A stretch of DNA of 64,000 nucleotides from Shewanella sp. KT0246 (GTDB lineage Bacteria > Pseudomonadota > Gammaproteobacteria > Enterobacterales > Shewanellaceae). Below are positions 56,318 to 64,000 of the stretch, piece after piece. Position 1 is the stretch's first letter. Each line of letters starts with the position of its first letter. The position numbers and the translations under genes are program-made. The stretch covers positions 54,512 through 118,511 of the forward strand of contig NZ_BPEV01000014.1 of NCBI RefSeq assembly GCF_019654955.1, read 5' to 3'. The notes under the pieces are model-generated. The model made no database searches. It was not told the origin of the DNA and saw nothing but the letters and a program-made list of their open reading frames with translations.

Positions 56318-57274
56318 TTACTTTAAGATAAGGCTTTTAGCAATACGATTTAAAGTTTCAGCTGGCACTTTACCCACAGCAACCACTTCTACATTGCCAA
56401 CTTGTTCAACAATCATAGATAAGCCATTACGAGTAATAAGTTCATCAGGCATTGGGCTATCACCCATTCGTGCAACATAGACAGAAATATTAACTAATCC
56501 ATCACTCAGTGCAATGTATTCAACAGACTCATCGCTACCTATTAAACGATGGTGGTCTTTAACGACCATATGAAAACCAGCAGGCAGCCAACTAAATTCC
56601 CAGTTCTGACCTTTAATTCGCTCAGCTGGGTTCATAACAGGTGGCAAACCTTGCTTTTCAGCTTCGACTAGAATCTTTGCAGGCTCATTCAACTCTAATA
56701 GCTCAATAACCATCATTTGTTCGATGAGTTGCTTGTCTTGATTAATCATGTCATAGCGCAGTGGAAGGCGCGTATCCATATCAATCCATACTTGTGACAT
56801 AAAGCGGTTATCATCGACTGGCATTATGCGGATCATTTGCCCTGGACGCCCAGCAATACGGCTACGGCCACCTAATATAAACTGATATCCCTCTTCTAAA
56901 GAGCTCAAATCGGTTGCAAAAATAGTAGGCCAAACACCTTGAATGCGCGGCGCAGTAATACTGTATGCGGGTTGATCATGCTCAATAAAAGTCACTGTAT
57001 CTGCAACTCTTACGGCATTTTTAGGCGGGCCATTGAGATATTCTAAGAAAGCGACTTCTTTGTTGTTCACAGTACCGTGCAGGTAAACAAGAGGACGAAT
57101 ATGGTCCGCTTGAAGTTGAATAATAGAGGATTTGTACTGTTTGGTTTGTAGCGCTTGGCTCATACTTTCAAGCCAAGCTTTTGCAGACATTTCTTCTTCG
57201 GCAATACTTTCAGTATTACTATTGGCAAAAGTAGGAAATGCCAATACAACAAGGGCTAACAGGATTAGACGCAA
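56318..57274 (-). CDS. rseB: RseB, periplasmic regulator of sigma E
   Basis: 318 aa with a signal peptide (LILLALVVLAFPTFA). MucB/RseB fold with an N-terminal lipoprotein-sensing domain and a smaller C-terminal domain; FSWLPAGFHMV and GMSMIVEQVGNVEVVAVGKVP-like end. Binds the RseA periplasmic domain and LPS to control its cleavage by DegS. 12 bases after rseA. Confidence 0.95.
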   Translation of the reverse strand: MRLILLALVVLAFPTFANSNTESIAEEEMSAKAWLESMSQALQTKQYKSSIIQLQADHIRPLVYLHGTVNNKEVAFLEYLNGPPKNAVRVADTVTFIEHDQPAYSITAPRIQGVWPTIFATDLSSLEEGYQFILGGRSRIAGRPGQMIRIMPVDDNRFMSQVWIDMDTRLPLRYDMINQDKQLIEQMMVIELLELNEPAKILVEAEKQGLPPVMNPAERIKGQNWEFSWLPAGFHMVVKDHHRLIGSDESVEYIALSDGLVNISVYVARMGDSPMPDELITRNGLSMIVEQVGNVEVVAVGKVPAETLNRIAKSLILK

Positions 57275-57286
57275 GCTAACTCCGAA

Positions 57287-57916
57287 TTAATTATTAACGT
57301 TGTTATCAATACCGTCATTGTGCTGCACAACTACACCTGAATTCAACCTTTGTTGTAGCATATGGTCTTGAATATAAGAATTAATTCTACGGCGTTGCTC
57401 AACAACATTGTCATTGTTAACGTTAGATTGGTTTTGAACTGCACCAGTTTGCAAACTCACAGGTGAAGCCGTACCCACTAATGGACGAGTATTTAGTACA
57501 GGTAATGGCGATTCAGCGTCTTGCTCTTGACCATAGTTTTGCACACCAACGATTGCAACCATAGCAACAGTAGCAGCAATAGCGTATTGGCCAAATTGTT
57601 TAAAGAAAGGCACAACATTATCTTTCTTGGTTTGTGTGGTGTCAGTATTAGCCGCTGCAGTCGCAGTATCATGAGTTGATACTGTTTCTGTTTGAGGCGC
57701 CATTATCGCTGGCTCTAACTCAATGGCAGCTGCAATGTTTGCAGTTAGATCTAAATCAATTGTCTGCGGTAATTCACCACGCATAGCATCACCAATCATA
57801 TGATAGTTTTGCCACTGCTTATGTGAGCCTTCGTCTGCTGATAGTTCCGCTAATGTCTTAGCATCAACTTCGCCATCAACTGCTGATGAAACCCATTCTT
57901 GACCTGATTTAAGCAT
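57287..57916 (-). CDS. rseA: RseA, anti-sigma-E factor
   Basis: 209 aa. Cytosolic N-terminal anti-sigma domain (MLKSGQEWVSSAVDGEVDAKTLAELSAD, WQNYHMIGDAMRGELP), one membrane helix (about residues 106-124, YAIAATVAMVAIVGVQNYG) and a periplasmic tail. Residues 80-100 hold a Thr/Ala-rich linker. Holds sigma E at the membrane until DegS/RseP proteolysis. 25 bases after rpoE. Confidence 0.95.
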   Translation of the reverse strand: MLKSGQEWVSSAVDGEVDAKTLAELSADEGSHKQWQNYHMIGDAMRGELPQTIDLDLTANIAAAIELEPAIMAPQTETVSTHDTATAAANTDTTQTKKDNVVPFFKQFGQYAIAATVAMVAIVGVQNYGQEQDAESPLPVLNTRPLVGTASPVSLQTGAVQNQSNVNNDNVVEQRRRINSYIQDHMLQQRLNSGVVVQHNDGIDNNVNN

Positions 57917-57941
57917 TTTTCACCTGTGTCAATTAAGACTA

Positions 57942-58520
57942 TTACTGTTCCAGCAAAGGCTGGAGTTTCTTATCGATTGATTCCCTAGCTCGGAAGATTC
58001 TCGATCTTACCGTTCCAACAGGACAATCCATGATATTGGCAATATCTTCGTAACTCATACCGTCAAGTTCACGCAATGATATTGCTATCTTCAATTCTTC
58101 TGGCAACGTTTCTAAGGTTTCAAAAATCACCTTGTTAATTTCATCTGACAAAACTAAACGTTCTGGAGATGCAAATTCTTTTAACGCATCGCTACCTTCG
58201 TAGTATTCAGCTTCTTCTGCATCAACACTGTTAGCCGGTGTTTTTCTGCTTTGAGAAACCAAATGGTTTTTTGCAGTGTTTACTGCAATTCGGTACAACC
58301 ATGTGTAAAACGCACTTTCACCACGAAAATTAGGTAATGCACGATAAGCTTTTATAAACGCTTCTTGTGCTACATCGGCGATGTCAGCTTGATTTCTAAT
58401 GTAACGTGAGATCAAGCTCATTACTTTATTTTGGTACTTCTGAACTAACAGATTAAATGCGTTTTTGTCACCACGTTGTACACGTTCAACTAACTGTTGA
58501 TCACTTATTTGTCCACTCAT
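57942..58520 (-). CDS. rpoE: RNA polymerase sigma factor RpoE (sigma E)
   Basis: 192 aa ECF sigma factor. Region 2 (FNLLVQKYQNKVMSLISRYI, FIKAYRALPNFRGESAFYTWLYRIA) and region 4 (LREL.GMSYEDIANIMDCPVGTVRSRIFRARESI) are typical of group ECF02. Controls envelope stress genes. Divergent from nadB, as in E. coli, with a matching sigma-E promoter upstream. Confidence 0.98.
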   Translation of the reverse strand: MSGQISDQQLVERVQRGDKNAFNLLVQKYQNKVMSLISRYIRNQADIADVAQEAFIKAYRALPNFRGESAFYTWLYRIAVNTAKNHLVSQSRKTPANSVDAEEAEYYEGSDALKEFASPERLVLSDEINKVIFETLETLPEELKIAISLRELDGMSYEDIANIMDCPVGTVRSRIFRARESIDKKLQPLLEQ

Positions 58521-58586
58521 CCGAGCCGACTACTCCTAAATCTATAATACTGATTTCTCAGTCGCTCGAATCATATTCACAATAAA

Positions 58587-58613
58587 GTAGACTCGTATGC
58601 TTTGAAAAAGTTC
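58587..58613 (-). promoter_or_regulatory. Sigma-E-dependent promoter of rpoE
   Basis: GAACTT (58613-58608), exactly 16 bases, then TCTAC (58591-58587): the sigma-E layout GAACTT-N16-TCTGA. It lies about 67 bases before the rpoE start and indicates autoregulation. Confidence 0.75.
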
Positions 58614-58744
58614 GATATTGAATGAAAAAAATTTAATTTTTTATAATTAATGGCTAAATATCGCTTAATAGCGATGTCTCAGTACCCAAAAAAGCGGTTT
58701 TGTTTTACCATTGAGAAACCATATTAAGTCACCCATGATACCTT

Positions 58745-60358
58745 ATGAAACAAGCAGTTGAACACCAATCTGATATTTTGGTTATTGGTAGTGGTGCTGC
58801 AGGGTTAACCCTAGCACTCCATCTAGCTGAAAAGTCTAAAGTTATTCTTTTATCTAAAGGCCCTTTAGCAGAAGGCTCAACCTATTATGCCCAAGGCGGA
58901 ATAGCCTCTGTTTTCGATGAATCAGACACTATTGAGTCTCACGTAAGCGATACACTTATCGCTGGTGCGGGACTTTGCGACAAAGAAGTGGTGACTTATA
59001 CAGCTGAAAATGCCAAAGCGTCTATGAAATGGTTGATTGAATGCGGTGTGGCCTTCGATAAAGAAGAAACAGCAGATGGTGACCAAAGTAACGCACCTTA
59101 TCACCTCACTCGAGAAGGTGGTCATAGTCATCGCCGCATTTTACATTCTGCTGATGCCACAGGTAAAGCAGTACAAACGACTTTACAAGACCAAGCCCTA
59201 GCTCACCCAAACATTCAAGTACTAGAGCGTTATAATGCGATTGATCTAATCACCACTCGCAAACTCAATAGACCGGGAAATCGAGTCGTGGGTGCATATG
59301 TTTGGAATCGTGATGCCGAACACGTAGAAACCGTCACCGCAAAATTTGTTGCAATCGCAACAGGTGGTAGTTCCAAAGTCTATCAATATACTTCTAATCC
59401 TGATATTGCCAGTGGAGATGGTATCGCCATGGCTTGGCGCGCAGGATGTCGCGTCGCGAATATGGAATTTAATCAATTCCACCCAACCTGTTTATACCAT
59501 GCAGATGCGCGAAATTATCTATTAACAGAGGCATTACGCGGCGAAGGCGCCTATCTTAAGCGCCCTGACGGCACTCGATTTATGCCAGAGTTTGATGAAC
59601 GTGCAGAGCTTGCTCCACGTGACATTGTAGCTCGAGCAATAGATTACGAAATGAAACGTTTAGGTGCTGATTGTTTATATCTTGATATCAGCCATAAACC
59701 TGCCGATTTCGTGATAAAACATTTTCCAACCATTCATCAACGCTGTCTAGAGTTTGGTATTGATATCACCACCGACCCGATCCCAGTAGTACCTGCAGCC
59801 CACTATACTTGTGGTGGCGTAATGACGGATTTACATGGTCAAACTGATATTAATGGCTTATACGCTATTGGGGAAGTGGCCTACACTGGGCTTCATGGGG
59901 CAAACCGTCTTGCCAGTAATTCATTATTAGAGTGTCTTGTTTTTGCCCGCGCTGCTGCGCAAGATATTGAAAGTTTACTTTCAAAAATCCCAACACCAGG
60001 CCAAGTTCCTCATTGGGATGAAAGTCAGGTGAGTAATTCCGATGAAGAAGTTGTCATTGCCCATAACTGGCATGAATTGAGGTTATTCATGTGGGATTAC
60101 GTAGGCATTGTAAGGACCGATAAGCGCTTAGAGCGTGCACTGCGTCGCTGCGCTATGCTCCAGCAGGAAATTCAAGAGTATTACAGTAATTTCCGCGTCA
60201 GTAACAACTTATTAGAGTTAAGAAATTTAGTTCAAGTTGCTGAGCTTATCATTCGATGCGCGATGGAACGTAAAGAAAGTCGAGGCTTACATTATAATGC
60301 CGATTATCCAGAGCAACTGGACAATCCACAGCCAACAATTTTACAATCGGAAAGGTGA
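58745..60358 (+). CDS. nadB: L-aspartate oxidase
   Basis: 537 aa flavoprotein. FAD loop [16 protein letters not shown] at the N-terminus, [12 protein letters not shown], and the catalytic arginine region [36 protein letters not shown] binds FAD/substrate. Converts aspartate to iminoaspartate for quinolinate and NAD. Divergent from rpoE, as in enterics. ATG 58745 has a weak ribosome site. Confidence 0.97.
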   Translation: MKQAVEHQSDILVIGSGAAGLTLALHLAEKSKVILLSKGPLAEGSTYYAQGGIASVFDESDTIESHVSDTLIAGAGLCDKEVVTYTAENAKASMKWLIECGVAFDKEETADGDQSNAPYHLTREGGHSHRRILHSADATGKAVQTTLQDQALAHPNIQVLERYNAIDLITTRKLNRPGNRVVGAYVWNRDAEHVETVTAKFVAIATGGSSKVYQYTSNPDIASGDGIAMAWRAGCRVANMEFNQFHPTCLYHADARNYLLTEALRGEGAYLKRPDGTRFMPEFDERAELAPRDIVARAIDYEMKRLGADCLYLDISHKPADFVIKHFPTIHQRCLEFGIDITTDPIPVVPAAHYTCGGVMTDLHGQTDINGLYAIGEVAYTGLHGANRLASNSLLECLVFARAAAQDIESLLSKIPTPGQVPHWDESQVSNSDEEVVIAHNWHELRLFMWDYVGIVRTDKRLERALRRCAMLQQEIQEYYSNFRVSNNLLELRNLVQVAELIIRCAMERKESRGLHYNADYPEQLDNPQPTILQSER

Positions 60359-60468
60359 TTTGTAAAAAGCAAACCTAGATAAGTACACTGACTGATACTG
60401 TTTAAATCAGATATTTTAACGGTATCAGTTTTATAAAAGGTAAAATTGAAACATTACAAGATTTATGA

Positions 60469-60882
60469 TTATTGATTTTTAAGCTTAATCAGTAATCGAC
60501 AAAGTTGACGATAATCCTTATCAGATAACATATCACTCCATACTATTAGTAATACCTTTTTCTTCTTATCGGATGTTGAATCTAGCTCAATAAACATCAC
60601 ACAAGCAAAAACAGTCACTATGGGCTCACGCCAAAAACAAAACAACTGTTGATTAAGCTTCCCCTCATAGATATCACTCAAGTAGATATCATAGTGCCAA
60701 TGTTTAAGCTTAATTAAATGCCAGCTAAAGAAAGTAACCACAGCAATTATCACCAACCAATAAAGTATTGTTAAAGCGAGGGCGTTAACTTGAGGCCACA
60801 ACAAAAAGCTTGTTAAGCACAAACAGATAAGAACGATATGGGAAAGAAGTTGATTAAAAGAGGCACTTAAACTGACATGCAT
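60469..60882 (-). CDS. ygfX: YgfX/CptA-like membrane protein
   Basis: 137 aa. Two N-terminal membrane helices (residues about 14-55), then a small cytosolic domain: REPIVTVFACVMFIELDS and LLIVWSDMLSDKDYRQLCRLLIKL align with the C-terminal part of E. coli YgfX. YgfX is encoded with SdhE; it was described as a toxin acting on cytoskeletal proteins, though this is debated. Downstream of sdhE with a 76-base gap. Confidence 0.82.
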   Translation of the reverse strand: MHVSLSASFNQLLSHIVLICLCLTSFLLWPQVNALALTILYWLVIIAVVTFFSWHLIKLKHWHYDIYLSDIYEGKLNQQLFCFWREPIVTVFACVMFIELDSTSDKKKKVLLIVWSDMLSDKDYRQLCRLLIKLKNQ

Positions 60883-60958
60883 ACGTTAAGCGCCACTTTG
60901 AACTTGATATGACATCAAGCAGATTAGGTATTGGGAAACCCTATTAAGAATAAATAAA

Positions 60959-61207
60959 TTAAGGTTGAGGTCGACCACGAACCGTATTTACCATTTCACG
61001 CATCGCGTTATTTGGACACACTTCATGCCCCATAAACCATGCAAACAATTCAGGATCTTCACAGGCTAGTAAATCGATAAAAGTTTGCTTATCAGTATCA
61101 GAAAGCGCTTCGTAATGTGCATCTACAAACGGCTGAAAAAGGACATCTAACTCTAGCATTCCTCTACGACAAGCCCAGCGAACTCTGGCAATATTCATTA
61201 ATTCCAA
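60959..61207 (-). CDS. sdhE: SdhE, FAD assembly factor
   Basis: 82 aa. ARVRWACRRGMLELDVLFQPF contains the RGxxE flavinylation motif of SdhE/YgfY/CptB. Covalently attaches FAD to succinate dehydrogenase. I keep the TTG at 61207, because AGGAG lies seven bases before it; the ATG three codons later would be 16 bases away. Partner gene ygfX follows. Lies 31 bases after nhaR. Confidence 0.94.
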   Translation of the reverse strand: MELMNIARVRWACRRGMLELDVLFQPFVDAHYEALSDTDKQTFIDLLACEDPELFAWFMGHEVCPNNAMREMVNTVRGRPQP

Positions 61208-61238
61208 CGCTATTCTCCTAACATCTTCTAAGGATATT

Positions 61239-62171
61239 TTATCTTTGATGTGAACTACGATGTTCTACATCTTGTATCTCAGGATCCACACCAGCAAACA
61301 AGTCAGTAAAATCAGTTTCAAGTAACCGCTGCACTGCCGGATGTTGAATCATCCTTTCAGCGAACATGACATGATATTCTTCTTTAATATCGTCAGTTTC
61401 ACCAATTAAAACCATACCTTGAGAGAGTATATCATGTCGATAAATTGATGGAGCAACAAAAATACCACGTTTGAATAACCCAAACGCTTTCATCATCGCT
61501 GCATCGTCAAACTCACCTAAAATACTGACTTCGAGATTTTTCTCAGCAAACCATCGGTGTAATTGCTGCCCAAGAGAGGTTCGCTTACCTGGTATCAACA
61601 GCTTTTCTTGCTCTAAACAAGCGGGAAAATCTAACGAGGGTTTAGAAGCTGCAAAAAAGCTAATGCCACATTCACCGAGTTTTTTAGATAAAATTTCAGG
61701 GTATTTAAGCGATTCACCTGCAGAATCAGACAGAATCATATCTAACTTATGTTCGCGAAGACGTTGTATTAAGTTTTCATGAGTAGATTCATAGCAACTC
61801 AAATGCATTGAACCATCATTGGGTATGACCGTTAACAATACGCGACTGGCTAATGCTTTTGATAACGCAGCAGCAAAACCGACTTCAAATAAAATGGATT
61901 CATCTTTTTGATAGGCTAATAAATCTAACATCTCATAACTGAGGCTGAACATTTTATCAGTATAACGAAAAACTAACTCGCCAAGCTCGGTGGGCTCAAG
62001 CGATCGACCGACACGTTTAAATAAACTACCGTGAAGTCGTTCTTCTAAAGCGCGGATTTGACCAGTAATAGTTTGAGGAGCGAGGCATAAAGCTTCGGCG
62101 GCCTTAGCCACCGAACCTTTTTTTCTAACCATCCAAAAATAATATAGATGGTTATAATTTAAATGTTGCAT
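61239..62171 (-). CDS. nhaR: LysR-type regulator NhaR
   Basis: 310 aa. N-terminal helix-turn-helix (NYNHLYYFWMVRKKGSVAKAAEALCLAPQTITGQIRALEERL) is NhaR-specific, followed by the periplasmic-binding-like effector domain. Activates nhaA in response to Na+ in E. coli. Downstream of nhaA and a small secreted protein gene on the same strand; 31 bases before sdhE. Confidence 0.94.
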   Translation of the reverse strand: MQHLNYNHLYYFWMVRKKGSVAKAAEALCLAPQTITGQIRALEERLHGSLFKRVGRSLEPTELGELVFRYTDKMFSLSYEMLDLLAYQKDESILFEVGFAAALSKALASRVLLTVIPNDGSMHLSCYESTHENLIQRLREHKLDMILSDSAGESLKYPEILSKKLGECGISFFAASKPSLDFPACLEQEKLLIPGKRTSLGQQLHRWFAEKNLEVSILGEFDDAAMMKAFGLFKRGIFVAPSIYRHDILSQGMVLIGETDDIKEEYHVMFAERMIQHPAVQRLLETDFTDLFAGVDPEIQDVEHRSSHQR

Positions 62172-62198
62172 TCATATAAACCAGCTAAGAAAGATGAT

Positions 62199-62588
62199 TT
62201 ATTTTAATCGCTGACAGTCCAACAAGCTATCTATTAATATTGATAGTTCATCCAGATTATTAACATTTTTAGCTACTGTTTGCTCTTGAATAGCTAAAAC
62301 GATTTCATCTTTATGTGGACTTCTGTCAGCACAAAAACTGCGATTAGCCTCTTGATAGCGCTTACCTGCACGATACTTAAGTGCACGAGACTCATACCCT
62401 TCGGCTTCCTCTAGGCGATTGCCTGACGCATCGGTGTGATACATCAATGCGCCATCTACAATGCCATCTAAGTAACTCTTACATTCACTTGATTCAACGT
62501 TTGATTGACAAACATTAAAAGAAGTCGCTAGGGCTGGCATACTTACCAACCCCATTGTTAGGGCTAACATTAACAGTTTTGGTTTCAT
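62199..62588 (-). CDS. Secreted four-cysteine protein, Rap1a/Tai-like
   Basis: 129 aa with a signal peptide (MKPKLLMLALTMGLVSMPALA). The mature part has four Cys (NVCQSN, SECKSY, SFCADR, LDCQRL), likely two disulfides, and a YLDGIVDGALM motif and a SFC-type loop, the pattern of Rap1a/Tai immunity proteins. No toxin or type VI gene is adjacent. 14 bases after nhaA and 27 bases before nhaR, so it is probably cotranscribed with them. Family call is from the pattern only. Confidence 0.65.
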   Translation of the reverse strand: MKPKLLMLALTMGLVSMPALATSFNVCQSNVESSECKSYLDGIVDGALMYHTDASGNRLEEAEGYESRALKYRAGKRYQEANRSFCADRSPHKDEIVLAIQEQTVAKNVNNLDELSILIDSLLDCQRLK

Positions 62589-62602
62589 TTATTGCTCCAG
62601 CT

Positions 62603-63775
62603 TTACTTTGCTTCAGCTTTAGGAAGTACTTTATTAAGCCATACATAACCAATAATTGCGGCGAGCATTGAGCCCATAAGAATACCTAAGCGGGCAAAGT
62701 CACCTATTTGTTCAGGTGCAGTTTCAAATGCGAGTGAAGAAATAAACACTGACATAGTAAAACCAATACCACACATAATTGATACCGGAATAATCTGGTT
62801 CCAGCCAATACCAGGAGGTAATTCAGCTAACTTCAGTTTTACTGCAACAAAGCTAAACAGTAATACACCTACAGGCTTACCAAGAAGTAGACCTAAGATA
62901 ATACCGATTGTTACAGGCTCAGCTAAAGAAGTGATGCTCATTCCTGATAACGATAGACCTGCGTTAGCGAATGCGAACACTGGTAATATGAAGAATGTGC
63001 TCCAAGGGTGCAAACTATGCTCTAAATGCTCTGAAGGCGAAGAGCCATCTTTAGCGCGTAAAGGTATACAGAATGCGATAATTACACCAGCTAATGTAGC
63101 GTGCACACCTGATTTTAGTACTGCGACCCACAGGATCACACCGAGTAAACCATAAGGAATTAAAGAGCTCACACCTTTGCGGTTTAACACAACCATTAAT
63201 GTAATAGATATTGCCGCAACGATTAAACTCGTTATTGATAAATCAGCACTGTAGAACAGAGCGATAATCACAATAACACCTAAGTCGTCCATAATTGCTA
63301 GTGCCAATAAGAACACTTTAAGTGCTACAGGCACACGGCTACCGAGCAATGCCATAATACCTAATGCAAATGCTATATCAGTTGCAGCAGGAATAGCCCA
63401 CCCAACCTGTGTAACAGGGTCTGAGTAGTTGAATGCTAGATAAAATAAAGCAGGGAATACCATACCACCAACGGCAGCAAAGGTAGGTAATGATGCTTTG
63501 GCAACACTCGATAGTGCGCCTTCTAATAATTCACGTTTTACTTCTAAACCAATAAGTAAGAAGAAAAGAGCCATCAGTCCATCGTTAATCCATAATAATA
63601 ATGGCTTATCAATATCTAATGTACCCACACGTACTTGGACTTCTGTATCAAGAAAACCACTGTATAAACCTGCTAATGGCGAATTTGCCATTAACATAGC
63701 CAGTGCTACAGAGATCATCAAAATGATACCCCCTGCAGATTCTTGACTTAAGAAATTCTTAATTGCACGTTCCAT
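62603..63775 (-). CDS. nhaA: Na+/H+ antiporter NhaA
   Basis: 390 aa with about 12 membrane helices. [14 protein letters not shown] holds the two catalytic aspartates, and [15 protein letters not shown] and [25 protein letters not shown] are family motifs. Exports Na+ or Li+ in exchange for protons; important in marine bacteria. First gene of nhaA-(Tai-like)-nhaR-sdhE-ygfX on this strand. Confidence 0.97.
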   Translation of the reverse strand: MERAIKNFLSQESAGGIILMISVALAMLMANSPLAGLYSGFLDTEVQVRVGTLDIDKPLLLWINDGLMALFFLLIGLEVKRELLEGALSSVAKASLPTFAAVGGMVFPALFYLAFNYSDPVTQVGWAIPAATDIAFALGIMALLGSRVPVALKVFLLALAIMDDLGVIVIIALFYSADLSITSLIVAAISITLMVVLNRKGVSSLIPYGLLGVILWVAVLKSGVHATLAGVIIAFCIPLRAKDGSSPSEHLEHSLHPWSTFFILPVFAFANAGLSLSGMSITSLAEPVTIGIILGLLLGKPVGVLLFSFVAVKLKLAELPPGIGWNQIIPVSIMCGIGFTMSVFISSLAFETAPEQIGDFARLGILMGSMLAAIIGYVWLNKVLPKAEAK

Positions 63776-64000
63776 ATTTTACTCCAAAAAAAACAATTAG
63801 ATTAATACTATCTGAATTTTTCAAACAATCATAATCGTTAGTTTCGCTCTAAAACCTCGGTTTTTCCGATGTATCAATCAAGCTAAAGCGAGTCCGATCA
63901 CGCAAAACAGTTAGATTGAGACGTAGATCTACATTTGTGCAGAAGTTTGCACATAAAATACAAATAAGCGCATATTTATTTAATCGAACAATAAACAAAC
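63776..64000. other. Upstream region of nhaA, no gene seen
   Basis: 225 bases, AT-rich. It should hold the nhaA promoter. I could not recognise a NhaR site or a clear promoter. Confidence 0.5.

Noticed and set aside
1..64000. CRISPR arrays, IS elements, prophage, att sites, tRNA or rRNA genes
   Set aside because: No regularly spaced repeats, no transposase or integrase, and no cloverleaf or rRNA sequence recognised on either strand; gene order is that of a core genome.

Overview
The window looks like chromosomal DNA of a marine gammaproteobacterium of the Shewanella type (Alteromonadales). The evidence is gene order: minor pilins next to ispH-fkpB-lspA-ileS-ribF-murJ/rpsT; tal-pgi; thrLABC; pheA facing tyrA-aroF; rpsP-rimM-trmD-rplS next to ffh; lepA-lepB-rnc-era-recO-pdxJ-acpS; rpoE-rseABC divergent from nadB; and nhaA/nhaR next to sdhE. 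The DNA is AT-rich by eye. I see no prophage, insertion sequence, CRISPR array, rRNA or tRNA. It is mostly core genome with a few accessory genes. The genus assignment is inference.

Layout: (1) 1-6.2 kb, minus strand: a type IV pilus minor-pilin operon pilV-pilW-pilX-pilY1-pilE and the start of a TapY2-like gene cut by the window edge. (2) 6.4-13.8 kb, minus: isoprenoid, prolipoprotein, Ile-tRNA, flavin and lipid II flippase genes, divergent from rpsT. (3) 14.5-19 kb: an ArsR-family regulator with a sulfur-sensor cysteine pair, an exported M28 peptidase, yaaA and an amino-acid:Na+ symporter. (4) 19.4-26.2 kb, plus: carbon metabolism (phosphoketolase, transaldolase, glucose-6-P isomerase) interrupted by an OmpA-like porin; HexR-like and GntR-like operators precede tal. 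(5) 26.3-32.3 kb: a DUF3545 gene, a hemerythrin protein, and thrABC with a complete thrL leader and attenuator. (6) 32.7-36.8 kb: slyD, a small internally duplicated membrane protein, trpR, cytochrome c', cytochrome b561, and raiA with a CRP-type promoter. (7) 36.9-41.9 kb: aromatic amino acid genes, with a pheL leader and attenuator before an unusually long pheA that carries a degenerate DAHP-synthase-like tail. (8) 42-48.7 kb: rplS operon, ffh, ypjD, a CNNM transporter and an Mpo1-like protein. (9) 48.9-58.5 kb, minus: acpS-pdxJ, recO-era-rnc-lepB-lepA, and the envelope stress locus with a recognisable sigma-E promoter. (10) 58.7-64 kb: nadB, then ygfX, sdhE, nhaR, a small secreted Rap1a/Tai-like protein and nhaA.

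The most interesting items are the four-domain PheA with an apparently catalytically dead DAHP synthase domain, the two peptide-leader attenuators readable base by base, the clustered palindromes upstream of tal and of the DUF3545 gene, the tandemly duplicated small membrane protein, and the Tai-like secreted protein inside the sodium/proton antiporter cluster. I found no clear evidence for an entirely new multi-gene system.
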